NCBI RefSeq assembly: GCF_000340965.1
Contig: NZ_ANAY01000044.1
Location: 1 to 42,033 of the forward strand
Reading direction: 5' to 3'
DNA: 42,033 nt
Origin: Nocardiopsis kunsanensis DSM 44524
GTDB lineage: Bacteria; Actinomycetota; Actinomycetes; Streptosporangiales; Streptosporangiaceae
The notes beneath the pieces are model-generated. The model ran no database searches, was not told the DNA's origin, and worked only from the letters and a program-made list of their open reading frames with translations. Both the position numbers and the translations under genes were made by a program. Of this stretch, positions 1-9,458 are shown in pieces; positions within the stretch are counted from its first letter, which is position 1; the number at the start of each line of letters is the position of its first letter.

Positions 1-1278
1 AAGGGTGTGGTGGTCGACCACCGCAACATCGTGGCCCTGACCCGCGACACCCGCTGGACGAACGCGCACGGGCGGGTCCTGTTCCACTCCCCGCACGCCT
101 TCGACGCGGCCACCTACGAAATCTGGACCCCCTTGCTCAACGGCGGAACCGTGGTGGTCGCCCCCGAACAGGGCCTCACCCCCGACACGATCCGAGCAGG
201 CGTGGACGAGCACGGGATCACCGCGGTGTTCCTGACCACGGCCCTGTTCAACCTGTTCGCCCAGCAGGACCCGGCCTGCTTCTCCGGGTTGCGTCAGGTG
301 TGGGCCGGCGGCGAGGCCGCCGACCCGGCCTCCTTCACCCGGGTCTTGGAAGCCTGTGAGGACACCGAGATCGTGCACGTCTACGGCCCCACCGAGACCA
401 CCACGTTCGCGACCTGCACCCCGATCAGCCCCGAACGCGCAGAGACGGGCAACTGCCCGATCGGCCGCCCCATGGACGGCACCCGCACCCACGTGTTGGA
501 CACCGCACTACGACCGGTCCCCGTAGGCGCGGTCGGCGAACTCTACATCTCCGGCAATGGTGTAGCACGCGGCTACGACCGGCGACCGGAACTGACCGCC
601 GAGCGGTTCGTCGCCGACCCCTTCGGATCCGGCGGACGCCTCTACCGCACCGGCGACCTGGTCCGCTGGCAAAAAGACGGACAGATCGAGTTCGTCGGCC
701 GCGCCGACGGACAGATCAAGCTCCGCGGCCACCGCATCGAACTCGGCGAGATCGAGAGCGCCATGGCCGGTGCCACGGGTGTGGCCCAGGCCGCGGCCGC
801 GGTGGTCTCCTCCACCTCCGGAACACGGGTCCTGGCCGGGTACCTGACCGAGACCGTTCCCGGCATCGTGGACACAGCGGTGGTGGCCGAGGAGATCGCC
901 CGGACGCTGCCCACCTACATGCTCCCGTCGTCGATGACCGTCATGGAGTCCTTGCCACTCAACGACAACGGCAAGGTGGACCGCCGGGCGCTGCCCGCAC
1001 CTGACGGGCCCGCCGAAAGCAGCTACGTGGAGCCGGAGACCCCCACCGAGGGGCTCGTCGCCGAGGTCTGGGCCCGGATTCTCGGGGTCGATCAGGTCGG
1101 GCGCGACGACAACTTCTTCGACGTCGGCGGCGACTCGGTCAAGAGCATCCAGGTCGTCGGGGAGATCCGCACGGCCTTGGACATCACCATGCCCAACCGG
1201 GCGCTGTTCGACCACCAGACCGTCCGGTCCTACGCCCGAGCCCTCGAGGACGAGCTCATGGGTGACATGGCGGACTGA
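1..1278 (+). CDS. Non-ribosomal peptide synthetase, C-terminal part (A-T), cut at the window start
   Basis: Reading frame 1 is open from the first base, which begins inside adenylation core A3 (K-G-V-V-V-D-H), so the 5' part lies outside the window. Visible are A4 (FDAATYEIW), A5 (YGPTETT), A7/A8 (YRTGDLVRW, RGHRIELGEIE), A10 (NDNGKVDRRAL) and then one carrier domain, with the phosphopantetheine serine in GGDSV at about residue 379 counted from base 1. The domain order is A-T and the protein ends about 45 residues after that serine, with no condensation, epimerization or thioesterase domain. My by-eye alignment to the PheA pocket gives D-A-Y-F-V-A-V-T-F-K, which has an aliphatic (Ile/Val-like) look; this is weak. 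It should load an amino acid on its own carrier and pass it to the next protein's first C domain if the genes act in order. Confidence 0.95.
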   Translation, partial: KGVVVDHRNIVALTRDTRWTNAHGRVLFHSPHAFDAATYEIWTPLLNGGTVVVAPEQGLTPDTIRAGVDEHGITAVFLTTALFNLFAQQDPACFSGLRQVWAGGEAADPASFTRVLEACEDTEIVHVYGPTETTTFATCTPISPERAETGNCPIGRPMDGTRTHVLDTALRPVPVGAVGELYISGNGVARGYDRRPELTAERFVADPFGSGGRLYRTGDLVRWQKDGQIEFVGRADGQIKLRGHRIELGEIESAMAGATGVAQAAAAVVSSTSGTRVLAGYLTETVPGIVDTAVVAEEIARTLPTYMLPSSMTVMESLPLNDNGKVDRRALPAPDGPAESSYVEPETPTEGLVAEVWARILGVDQVGRDDNFFDVGGDSVKSIQVVGEIRTALDITMPNRALFDHQTVRSYARALEDELMGDMAD

Positions 1279-1285
1279 GCCCCGG

Positions 1286-1321
1286 CCGGAGGCGCGGATC
1301 CGACGGATCAGGCGCCTCCGG
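1286..1321 (+). terminator. Hairpin between the two NRPS genes
   Basis: A perfect 10-bp stem (arms 1286-1295 CCGGAGGCGC and 1312-1321) with a 16-nt loop starts 8 nt after the upstream stop and ends 38 nt before the next Shine-Dalgarno. There is no T-run. It could be a partial terminator, an mRNA-end stabiliser or an attenuator that sets the ratio of the two synthetases. Confidence 0.45.
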
Positions 1322-1371
1322 TGTCCGGCCCCTGTGTCCCCACGCCCCCGAACACGGCAGGAGCACGACGT

Positions 1372-4300
1372 ATGAACGACACCCACGGCGACAACGAAGG
1401 CACCACCTCCGACCGGGCACGGTTGCGGGAAGAGATCCGACGCAGAATGCGCGAGTCGGGCAGGCGCAGGGACGAGATCCCGCACGTTCCCCGGGGCGAG
1501 CCCGCCGTGCTGTCCTTGGCCCAGCAGCGGCTGTGGCTCCTGGACCGCATCGAACCGGGTCGTGTCGACTACAACTCCGGGTTCGCCCTGGACCTGCGCG
1601 GTGATCTGGACACCGGAGCTCTCGGCCGGGCCCTGACCGCCCTGGTCCACCGGCACGAGCCCCTGCGCACCACGTTCACCGAGGTCGACGGTCAGGGACG
1701 CCAGATCGCGGGCGCCCCTGGTCCGGTGCCCGTGCCCGTCACCGACACCGACGGCGAGGAGGAACTCACCGAGCTCGTCGGCCGCCACTACCGCGCGCCC
1801 TTCGACCTGGAGTCCGGGCCGCTGCTGCGCGTGCACCTGTTCCGGGCCGGGACACGCCGCCACGTCCTACTCGCCGTCCTGCACCACATCATCACCGACG
1901 GTTGGTCTCTCGGCGTTCTCCAGCAGGAGCTGGACCGGCTCTACACCACCGCTCTGGAGGCCCCGCATCTGACCGGTGACGCGCTCGCCGCGACGCTCGA
2001 CCCGCTCCCGTTCCAGTACCTGGACCACGCGGCCTGGCAGCGCGGCCGGATCGGCGGGCAGGCCTACGAGCGTTCGCTCACCCACTGGCGGGACCGCTTG
2101 GCCGGGGCCCAACCGCTCGAGATGCCCACCGACCGGCCCCGGCCTCCGGTACGGAGCATGCGGGGCGCCGAGTACGGTTTCCGGATCCCCGCCGATCTGG
2201 TCTCCCGTCTGGAAGAGGTGGGGCGCAGGCACAACACCAACCTGTACATGGTGCTGATGAGCGCCACCCGGATCGCCATGGCGCGATGGACCCGTGACGA
2301 GGACGTGGTCCTGGGCACCGTCACCGCGGGCCGGGAGGATCCCCGGTTGCACGGCCTGGCCGGCTTCTTCGTCAACACCCTCGCGCTACGCGGCCGTGTG
2401 GACGAATCGCTCTCCTTCTCGGAGAACCTCACCCGGACCCGTGACGGAGTCCTGGCCGACTTCGACCACGCAGAGGTGCCCTTCGACGCCGTGGTGGATG
2501 CGGTCCTGACCGAACGCGACCCCACCGTCCCTCCACTGGTGCAGGCCGCCCTGGTCCTGCAGAACGCTCAGGGAGAAGGCCCGGTGTCCTTGGGCGGCCT
2601 GGAGGTGCGGCCCTTCCCGGTACAGCGGGAGCACGCGGTCTTCGACCTGACTTTGCAGTTCCAGGAGGAGGCCGAAGGGATCGCCGGCTCCGCGGAGTTC
2701 AACACCGACCTCTTCGACGAGACCACCATCGCCCGCTTCGTCTCCGACCTGTACGAGGTCCTGGCCGGCGCCGAGGACACACGTCCTCTGCGGGCCCTGC
2801 GGCCGGGCGGGGAGGACGCGGGCCTCCTGACCGGCCCTGCCGGCCCTGCGCCACGTACTCTGCCCGAGCTCGTGGCCGAACGGGTGAGCGCCCACCCGGA
2901 CCTCCCGGCACTGACGGGGACCGAGGGCTCGGTCTCCTTCGCCGAACTCGACGAACGGGCCGCTCGGATCGCCGGATACCTGCGCGCCCGGGGGATCCGG
3001 CGCGGTGACCGGGTCGGAGTGTGTGTGGAACGCTCACCGGAGTTGGCCGTGCTGTTCCTAGCGGTGGTCCACGCCGGTGCCGTTCATGTGCCGTTGGATC
3101 CCTCCTACCCGTCGGCGAGGTTGGCCCACATGGTCGAGGACGCCGACCTGGCGGCTGTACTGACCACTCCGGGAGGGGCCGCTCCCCGATGGGAACAGGT
3201 GCCGGTACTCACCCCTCAGGAGGGCCAGGGGCATCCTCCGCTGCGCGAGCCGGTCACGGTGCACGATCCGGCCTACATGCTCTACACCTCCGGTTCCACC
3301 GGACGTCCCAAGGGCGTGGTCGTCTCGCACCACGGCCTCGCGGCCCTGGCGCGTACCCTGGGCCGGCCGATGGAGACCGGGCCGGGGTCACGGTGGCTGC
3401 AGTTCGCTTCACCGAGTTTCGACGCCTTCATCGCAGAGTTCCTGGTCGCATTGCTCAACGGAGCCACGTCCGTCCTACTGCCCCAGGCCGATCTGATCGG
3501 CAACGGGCTTCCCGCTGCCCTGCGCGAGTACCGGATCAGCCACATCATCCTGCCTCCGGCTCTCCTCCCGAGCCTGTCGCCCGAAGACCTGGGGCCGGTC
3601 GAACACCTGCTCGTGGCGGGTGAGGCCTGCCCGGGCGAGCTGGTCGAGCGTTTCTCGGCGGGCCGCCGGATGTACAACGCCTACGGCCCCACCGAGGCCA
3701 CGGTGTGCACCACTGTGAGCGCTCCGCTGTCCGGATCGGGCACACCGCCCTTGGGGGACCCGGCCGACGGAACGCGGATCCAGGTCCTGGACCGCTGGCT
3801 CCGGCCGGTACGCGACGGGGTTCCGGGAGAGCTCTACATCAGCGGGGACGGTCTGGCACACGGGTACTGGAACCGGGCCGGGATGACCGCGACGAGTTTC
3901 GTCGCCGATCCCTTCGGCCCGCCCGGAGCCCGCATGTACCGGTCCGGTGACGTGGTGCGCCGCCGCCCCGACGGGGAACTGGAGTTCCTCGGCCGGTCGG
4001 ACGAACAGGTCAAGATCCGCGGTCACCGCGTCGAGCCGGGTGAGATCGAGGCGGCCCTGCACGGACTGCCCGGGATCGAGCAGGCGGTGGTCACCGTGGA
4101 CGTGAGCAGGGCCGGACGCAGGTTGGCCGCCTACGTGGTCCCCTCCGGCACCGATGCGCCCGACCCCGTGGAGCTGGCCGATCAGGCCTCCGCGGTGCTT
4201 CCGGGGTACATGGTTCCTTCCGCCTTCGTCGCGGTGGACCGGATCCCGATGACGCCCAACGGCAAGACCGACCGCAAGGCGTTGCCTTCCGTCGACTGGT

Positions 4301-7300
4301 CGGAACAATCCCGAACCGGGTACACGGCCCCTCGCACCAGTGCCGAGCACGATCTCGCCGAGCTGTGGTGCGAGCTGCTCGGGCTGGAGCGTGTCGGCAT
4401 CCACGACGACTTCTTCCGGGTGGGAGGGGACTCGGTCGGCGCGGTCCGGATGGTCTCCCGCGCCGCCGACGTCTTCGGGACCCGGTTGCAGGTGCGTACG
4501 GTCTTCGACCGTCCCACCGTCGCCGAACTGGCAGCGCTGCTGACGGCCGAGGGGGAAGGGCCCGCCGAGACCGCTCTGCTGCCGGTCCCCCGCACGACTG
4601 ATCTGCCGCTGTCGGCAGCCCAGCGCCGTTTGTGGTTCCTCGACCGGTACGACCCCGGCGGTTCGGAGTACAACTCCGGTGGCGCGCTGCGGCTGACCGG
4701 GCCGTTGGACGTGTCCGCCCTGACCGCGGCACTGGACACCCTGCTGCACCGGCACGAGGCCTTGCGTACCACGTTCGCCGAACGCGACGGGCGCCCCGTG
4801 CAGATCATCGGCGCACCCACTGGCGCGGACACGGAAACAGCCGATCTGAGCGCAGTTCCGGACCAACAGAAGGACGCGGAGCTCGACGCGTTGCTCCACG
4901 AGTTCGTGCACCGGCCCTTCGACCTCGCGGAGGGGCCTCTCTTCCGCGCGCTACTGGTCTCCCTGGGCCCCACCGAACACGTGCTCGCCCTGGGCATCCA
5001 CCACATCGTCGTGGACGCCTGGTCCCTGTCCGTTCTGACCCGCGAGCTCGGTCTGCTGTACCGGGAGGCCGTCCGGGCCGAGGAGGTGCCCGGTCCCGAC
5101 GATCTCGCCGAGGGGGCCGGGCTGGGGCAGCCCCGTCTGCAGTACGCCGATTTCGCGGCGTGGCAGGACTCCTACCTGGAGTCCGGGGCTTTCCACGAGG
5201 GGCTCGAGTACTGGAAGGATCTTCTGGCCGGGGCCGAGCCCCTCGCGTTGCCCACCGACCGTCCGCGCCGTCCCGTCCGCCGGGGCCGGGGCACCGTCCG
5301 CGCCTTCGAGGTCCCCGAGAGCACGCTCGGCACGGTCCGGGCTCTGGAAGCCGACAGCGGCGCCACCCTGTTCATGGTGCTGACCACCGCCGTACAGGTG
5401 GTCCTCTCCCGCTACACCGGACAGCGGGACCTCGTCCTGGGGACGGTCACTTCCGGCCGTGCCCGTGCGGAGCTGGAGGACGTGGTGGGCTTCTTCGTCA
5501 ACACGCTGGCCTTGCGTATGCGGGTGGACGAGACACTCACCGGTGCCGAACTCCTGGCGAGCGTACGCGAGAGCCTGCTCGCTGCCTACCAGCACGGCGA
5601 CGTCCCCTTCGACACCGTGGTGGAAGCTGTCGCTCCGCAGCGCGACCCGTCCCGGCCCACGTTGGTCCAGGCGCTCGTCTCGGTGCAGAACGCCCCCGCC
5701 CAGGAGTGGGAGATCGAGGGGCTGACCGTGGCCGAGCAACCGCTGGCCCGGAACAACTCCCTGTTCGACCTCAGTGTGGATTTCCAGGAGGACAGCGGTC
5801 GGCTGCACGGTTCCGTGGAGTACGACACCGACCTGTTCGACCCGGAGACGATCGACCGGTTCATCGGCCACGTGTGTCTGGTGTTGGAAGGGCTCGCGGC
5901 CGATCCCGGGGCTGCCGTGCACACGGTGAACCTGGTCCCGCCGGCCGAGCGCGCCGAACTCCTGGCGGCCGGGCGAGGTCGGCAGGAGGAGACCGGTACC
6001 CACGTTCTCGAAGGTCTGGCCGAGCTGGCCATGAGCGACCCCGGCGGCCCGGCTCTCACGGACGGGGCACAGACGCTGTCCTTCGGTGAACTGGACCAGC
6101 GCGTCAACCGTCTGGCCCGGCATCTGGCCGGGTCGGGGGTCGGCCCGGGGACCCGGGTGGCCACGGTCCTGCCCCGTACCGCCGATGCGGTGGTCGGTCT
6201 GTTCGCGGTCCTGCGGGCCGGTGCCGCCTACGTGCCGATCGATCCCGATGCGCCGACCGAGCGTGCCCGTACCGTTCTGGACCGTTCGGGGGCGGAACGG
6301 GTCCTGACCGTCCCCGCCCTGGCCGAACAGGTCGAGCAGGTCGCGGATGAGCAGATCCCGGTCACAACGGTGGATGCGTCCGTGGCCGAGGCTGGCACCC
6401 CGGTCACCGACCTCGACAGGACACGTCCGTTGCACGGGGCACACCCCGCCTACGTGATGTACACGTCCGGGTCGACCGGAACACCCAAGGGTGTGGTCGT
6501 CACCCACGCCAACCTGTGTGCCATGGCCGCCGCTTACCGGGCCGCAGTCCTGGACGGGCCCGAGACCGCGGGTCGGCGTCTCACCGCCGCGCACGTGGCC
6601 GCGTGGACCTTCGATGCCTCCTGGGACCCGTTCGTGTGGCTGCTGAACGGTCACCACCTGCACCTCGTCGACGAGTACACCCGCACCGACGCCGAAGCGC
6701 TCTGCGACCGTCTCGACAGGTACGGGGTGGATTACCTCGACACCACCCCCTCGTACCTGAACCAATTGGTCACCGCCGGCCTGTTGGACGAGGACCGGCA
6801 CACGCTCACCGTGCTGACGGCGGGCGCCGAGGCGTTGGAGGAGAGCCTGGCCGATCGGCTCTCCTCCGCCGGGGTCCGTGCCGTGCACAATTTCTACGGG
6901 CCGACCGAGAACACCGTGAACAGCACGGTCTGGCGGGTCCTGCCCGGGACGGCTCCGCTGATCGGCCGGCCGGTCGCCGGCACCCGTGCCCTGGTGCTCG
7001 ACCCCTGGATGCGGCCGGTCCCGACGGGTGTACCCGGCGAGCTCTATCTGGCGGGGCCGTCGCTGGCCCGGGGGTACGAAGGGGCACCGGGGCTGACCGC
7101 CGAACGTTTCGTCGCTGATCCGTACGGTTCGGGTGGGCGCCTCTACCGGACCGGGGACATCGTCCGCTGGACGCAGGGCCGGGAACTCCAATTCATCGGA
7201 CGCGACGACGACCAGGTCAAGATCCGCGGGTTCCGGATCGAACTCGGCGAGGTCGAGTCAGCGATGTCCGCGCTGCCCGGTGTCCGTTCGGCCTCCGTCC

Positions 7301-9132
7301 TGGTCCGTGAGGACCGGCCGGGGGTCCGGCGACTGGTCGGCTACGTCGTCGCGCAGGAAGGCGCTGCCGGTGTGGACTCCGCCTCCGTCCGCGAAGGTGT
7401 CGCACGACGGCTTCCCGACTACATGGTCCCGACCGCCGTGGTCGTGTTGGAGGAGCTTCCGCTCAACGCCAACGGCAAAGTCGACCGCACGGCACTGCCC
7501 GCCCCGGCGGACGAGGCCTTCGACACTGCCGGGTACGTACCGCCGAGCGGCCCGACACAGACCCTTCTGGCCCAGATCTGGGGGGAGCTGCTGGGGCTCG
7601 GGAAGGTCGGTTCCCACGACAACTTCTTCGACCTGGGCGGGGACTCGATCCTGAGCATCCAGCTCGTGTCCCGGGTCCGTGCCGCCGGGCGCGAACTGAC
7701 CTCCAAGGACGTCTTCCTCCACCAGACCGTCGAAGCGATGGCCGCCGCCATGGACGAGCGGGTGGAATCGGCCGGACCGGACACGAGCGGTCCGGTCTCC
7801 GGTGAGGTGGCTCTGACCCCCGTGCAGCGCTGGTTCTTCGAGACACACCCGCGCTCACCCGAGTACTTCGACATGTCCTTGCTGGCGGAGACCTCGCCCG
7901 GTACCGATCCCCTCCGACTCGCGCATGCGGCCGAGCACCTGCTGACCCACCACGACATGCTCCGGCTCCGGGTCGAGCGCACCGGGGCGGGGTGGCGCCA
8001 GCACCTGGACGCGGAGCCCTCGTCCGGGGCCGTGCGTGTGGTGGATGCCTCCGGTCTGACGGAGGCCGAGGTCGGCGAGGTCCTGGCCCGTGAAGCAGGC
8101 CGCCCCAGGTCGGCCTCACGTCTGGCCGAGGAGCCGTTGTTCGAGGTCGTGGTCGTGGACACCGGCGCCGCCGACCGGCACCGGCTGTTGCTGTCGGCTC
8201 ACCACATGGTGGTGGACGGGGTTTCCTGGCGCGTCCTCCTGGAGGACCTGGCCAAGGCCTACGGGCAGTTGCGCGACGGACACCCGGTCGATCTCGGGGC
8301 GAGGACCACCCCCTTCCCGGTATGGGCCGAACGTCTGACCTCCTTCACCCGTCAGGGCGGTTTCGCCGACGACCTGAAGGCCTGGATCGATTCCGTTTCG
8401 GACGCCGCCGTGTCCGTACCGGTGGACCTGGCCGAGGGCCACAACGACGTGGCTTCCCAGGCCGTGGTCCCCTCGGAGCTCTCGGAGGAGGAGACCGGTC
8501 TCCTGCTCTCCCGGGTGCCGGGTGCGTTCCGTTGCCGGATCGACGACGTGCTCCTGGCCGCGCTCGGACGGGTCCTGGCCGACTGGACCGGCTCCGGCCG
8601 CGTTCTGGTCGAGAAGGAGGGCCACGGACGCGAGGACCTGTTCGAGGACGTGGACCTGTCCCGCACGGTCGGCTGGTTCACCACAATCTACCCGGTCCTG
8701 TTGGAGCTGCCCGAGGAGGCCGATTGGGCCAGGACGGTGACCGCGGTCAAACGCCGGACCCGGAACGCCCCGAGCGGTATCGGGTTCGGTGCGTTGCGGT
8801 ACCTGGACGAGGGCCCCGACACCGAACCGCTGCGCCGCCTGCCGGAGCTGCCGGTCTCCTTCAACTATCTGGGCCGGTTCACGGACGGGGACGGGGACGG
8901 CCTCATCAGCCGGTTCGTGCCCGTGCCCGCCTCGGACCACGCAGCGGACGAGGAACGTACCAACCTGCTCGACGTCACCGGTTCCGTCACCGGGGGCCGA
9001 CTGCACTTCTCCTGGACCTACTCGGCCAACCGGCACCACCGGCGGACCGTCGAGCGGCTCGCCGGGGCCTTCACCGAGGCCCTGCGCGAACTGATCGCCG
9101 CGGCCGCGAACCGGCGCAGCCGCCGGCCCTGA
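1372..9132 (+). CDS. Non-ribosomal peptide synthetase, C-A-T-C-A-T-E (2586 aa)
   Basis: I choose ATG 1372 because AGGAG (1359-1363) lies 8 nt upstream; the frame is open back to a GTG at 1321. Domains in order: condensation (LSLAQQRLWLL at ~47, HHIITDG at ~171); adenylation (LYTSGSTGRPKG at ~637, YGPTEA at ~771, NGKTDRKAL at ~963); carrier (Ser ~1021); condensation (LPLSAAQRRLWFL at ~1078, HHIVVDA at ~1210, Ala replacing the usual Gly); adenylation (MYTSGSTGTPKG at ~1696, YGPTEN at ~1842, NGKVDRTAL at ~2034); carrier (Ser ~2092); epimerization (LTPVQRWFF at ~2148, HHMVVDGVSW at ~2277, RTVGWFT, PVSFNYLG at ~2494). By-eye pockets are D-A-A-I-L-A-A-V-C-K (aromatic-like) and D-A-D-D-L-A-F-V-N-K (the acidic residues recall Lys/Gln/Arg-type pockets). 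It adds two residues and epimerizes the second. There is no thioesterase, so release must be by another enzyme or the chain passes to a further synthetase. Confidence 0.97.
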   Translation: MNDTHGDNEGTTSDRARLREEIRRRMRESGRRRDEIPHVPRGEPAVLSLAQQRLWLLDRIEPGRVDYNSGFALDLRGDLDTGALGRALTALVHRHEPLRTTFTEVDGQGRQIAGAPGPVPVPVTDTDGEEELTELVGRHYRAPFDLESGPLLRVHLFRAGTRRHVLLAVLHHIITDGWSLGVLQQELDRLYTTALEAPHLTGDALAATLDPLPFQYLDHAAWQRGRIGGQAYERSLTHWRDRLAGAQPLEMPTDRPRPPVRSMRGAEYGFRIPADLVSRLEEVGRRHNTNLYMVLMSATRIAMARWTRDEDVVLGTVTAGREDPRLHGLAGFFVNTLALRGRVDESLSFSENLTRTRDGVLADFDHAEVPFDAVVDAVLTERDPTVPPLVQAALVLQNAQGEGPVSLGGLEVRPFPVQREHAVFDLTLQFQEEAEGIAGSAEFNTDLFDETTIARFVSDLYEVLAGAEDTRPLRALRPGGEDAGLLTGPAGPAPRTLPELVAERVSAHPDLPALTGTEGSVSFAELDERAARIAGYLRARGIRRGDRVGVCVERSPELAVLFLAVVHAGAVHVPLDPSYPSARLAHMVEDADLAAVLTTPGGAAPRWEQVPVLTPQEGQGHPPLREPVTVHDPAYMLYTSGSTGRPKGVVVSHHGLAALARTLGRPMETGPGSRWLQFASPSFDAFIAEFLVALLNGATSVLLPQADLIGNGLPAALREYRISHIILPPALLPSLSPEDLGPVEHLLVAGEACPGELVERFSAGRRMYNAYGPTEATVCTTVSAPLSGSGTPPLGDPADGTRIQVLDRWLRPVRDGVPGELYISGDGLAHGYWNRAGMTATSFVADPFGPPGARMYRSGDVVRRRPDGELEFLGRSDEQVKIRGHRVEPGEIEAALHGLPGIEQAVVTVDVSRAGRRLAAYVVPSGTDAPDPVELADQASAVLPGYMVPSAFVAVDRIPMTPNGKTDRKALPSVDWSEQSRTGYTAPRTSAEHDLAELWCELLGLERVGIHDDFFRVGGDSVGAVRMVSRAADVFGTRLQVRTVFDRPTVAELAALLTAEGEGPAETALLPVPRTTDLPLSAAQRRLWFLDRYDPGGSEYNSGGALRLTGPLDVSALTAALDTLLHRHEALRTTFAERDGRPVQIIGAPTGADTETADLSAVPDQQKDAELDALLHEFVHRPFDLAEGPLFRALLVSLGPTEHVLALGIHHIVVDAWSLSVLTRELGLLYREAVRAEEVPGPDDLAEGAGLGQPRLQYADFAAWQDSYLESGAFHEGLEYWKDLLAGAEPLALPTDRPRRPVRRGRGTVRAFEVPESTLGTVRALEADSGATLFMVLTTAVQVVLSRYTGQRDLVLGTVTSGRARAELEDVVGFFVNTLALRMRVDETLTGAELLASVRESLLAAYQHGDVPFDTVVEAVAPQRDPSRPTLVQALVSVQNAPAQEWEIEGLTVAEQPLARNNSLFDLSVDFQEDSGRLHGSVEYDTDLFDPETIDRFIGHVCLVLEGLAADPGAAVHTVNLVPPAERAELLAAGRGRQEETGTHVLEGLAELAMSDPGGPALTDGAQTLSFGELDQRVNRLARHLAGSGVGPGTRVATVLPRTADAVVGLFAVLRAGAAYVPIDPDAPTERARTVLDRSGAERVLTVPALAEQVEQVADEQIPVTTVDASVAEAGTPVTDLDRTRPLHGAHPAYVMYTSGSTGTPKGVVVTHANLCAMAAAYRAAVLDGPETAGRRLTAAHVAAWTFDASWDPFVWLLNGHHLHLVDEYTRTDAEALCDRLDRYGVDYLDTTPSYLNQLVTAGLLDEDRHTLTVLTAGAEALEESLADRLSSAGVRAVHNFYGPTENTVNSTVWRVLPGTAPLIGRPVAGTRALVLDPWMRPVPTGVPGELYLAGPSLARGYEGAPGLTAERFVADPYGSGGRLYRTGDIVRWTQGRELQFIGRDDDQVKIRGFRIELGEVESAMSALPGVRSASVLVREDRPGVRRLVGYVVAQEGAAGVDSASVREGVARRLPDYMVPTAVVVLEELPLNANGKVDRTALPAPADEAFDTAGYVPPSGPTQTLLAQIWGELLGLGKVGSHDNFFDLGGDSILSIQLVSRVRAAGRELTSKDVFLHQTVEAMAAAMDERVESAGPDTSGPVSGEVALTPVQRWFFETHPRSPEYFDMSLLAETSPGTDPLRLAHAAEHLLTHHDMLRLRVERTGAGWRQHLDAEPSSGAVRVVDASGLTEAEVGEVLAREAGRPRSASRLAEEPLFEVVVVDTGAADRHRLLLSAHHMVVDGVSWRVLLEDLAKAYGQLRDGHPVDLGARTTPFPVWAERLTSFTRQGGFADDLKAWIDSVSDAAVSVPVDLAEGHNDVASQAVVPSELSEEETGLLLSRVPGAFRCRIDDVLLAALGRVLADWTGSGRVLVEKEGHGREDLFEDVDLSRTVGWFTTIYPVLLELPEEADWARTVTAVKRRTRNAPSGIGFGALRYLDEGPDTEPLRRLPELPVSFNYLGRFTDGDGDGLISRFVPVPASDHAADEERTNLLDVTGSVTGGRLHFSWTYSANRHHRRTVERLAGAFTEALRELIAAAANRRSRRP

Positions 9133-9173
9133 TACCCACTGCTCCCCACAACCGCGAGAGGAACGAGGAAAAC

Positions 9174-9386
9174 ATGAGCAACAACCCCTTCGAGGACGAG
9201 GACGCCACGTATCTGGTCCTGGTCAACGCCGAAGGCCAGCATTCCTTGTGGCCTTCCTTCGCCGAGGTTCCCGAGGGATGGGAGACCGTCCTGGAGGAGA
9301 CCTCCCGGGAGGAGGCCCTGGCATACGTGGAGGAGAACTGGACGGACATGCGCCCCAAGAGCCTGGTGAACGCTCTGGAGGGGTGA
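9174..9386 (+). CDS. MbtH-like protein (70 aa)
   Basis: MbtH-like proteins bind NRPS adenylation domains and are often needed for their folding or activity. The family pattern is clear: N-x-E-G-Q-H-S-L-W-P-x-F near residues 18-29, P-x-G-W at 33-36, and W-T-D-M-R-P-K-S-L at 57-65. Length is typical. GAGGA lies 4 nt before ATG 9174 and the gene starts 41 nt after the NRPS stop, so it is probably the last gene of the synthetase operon. It presumably serves the adenylation domains encoded upstream. Confidence 0.97.
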   Translation: MSNNPFEDEDATYLVLVNAEGQHSLWPSFAEVPEGWETVLEETSREEALAYVEENWTDMRPKSLVNALEG

Positions 9387-9399
9387 CCCGGTCCGGTGA

Positions 9400-9437
9400 G
9401 GGGCAGGGGCGCGGGGCGACCCGGCAGCCCCTGCCCC
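9400..9437. terminator. Bidirectional hairpin terminator after the MbtH gene
   Basis: A perfect 11-bp stem (GGGGCAGGGGC 9400-9410 and its complement 9427-9437) with a 16-nt loop lies in the gap between the MbtH gene on + and the HTH regulator on -. Both converge on it. Confidence 0.7.
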
Positions 9438-9458
9438 GTTCGTGTGCGGGCCGCCTGC

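Noticed and set aside
4951..7191. 746-codon open frame on - across the NRPS
   Set aside because: Antisense shadow of a high-GC gene; the + strand carries all NRPS motifs in this stretch.
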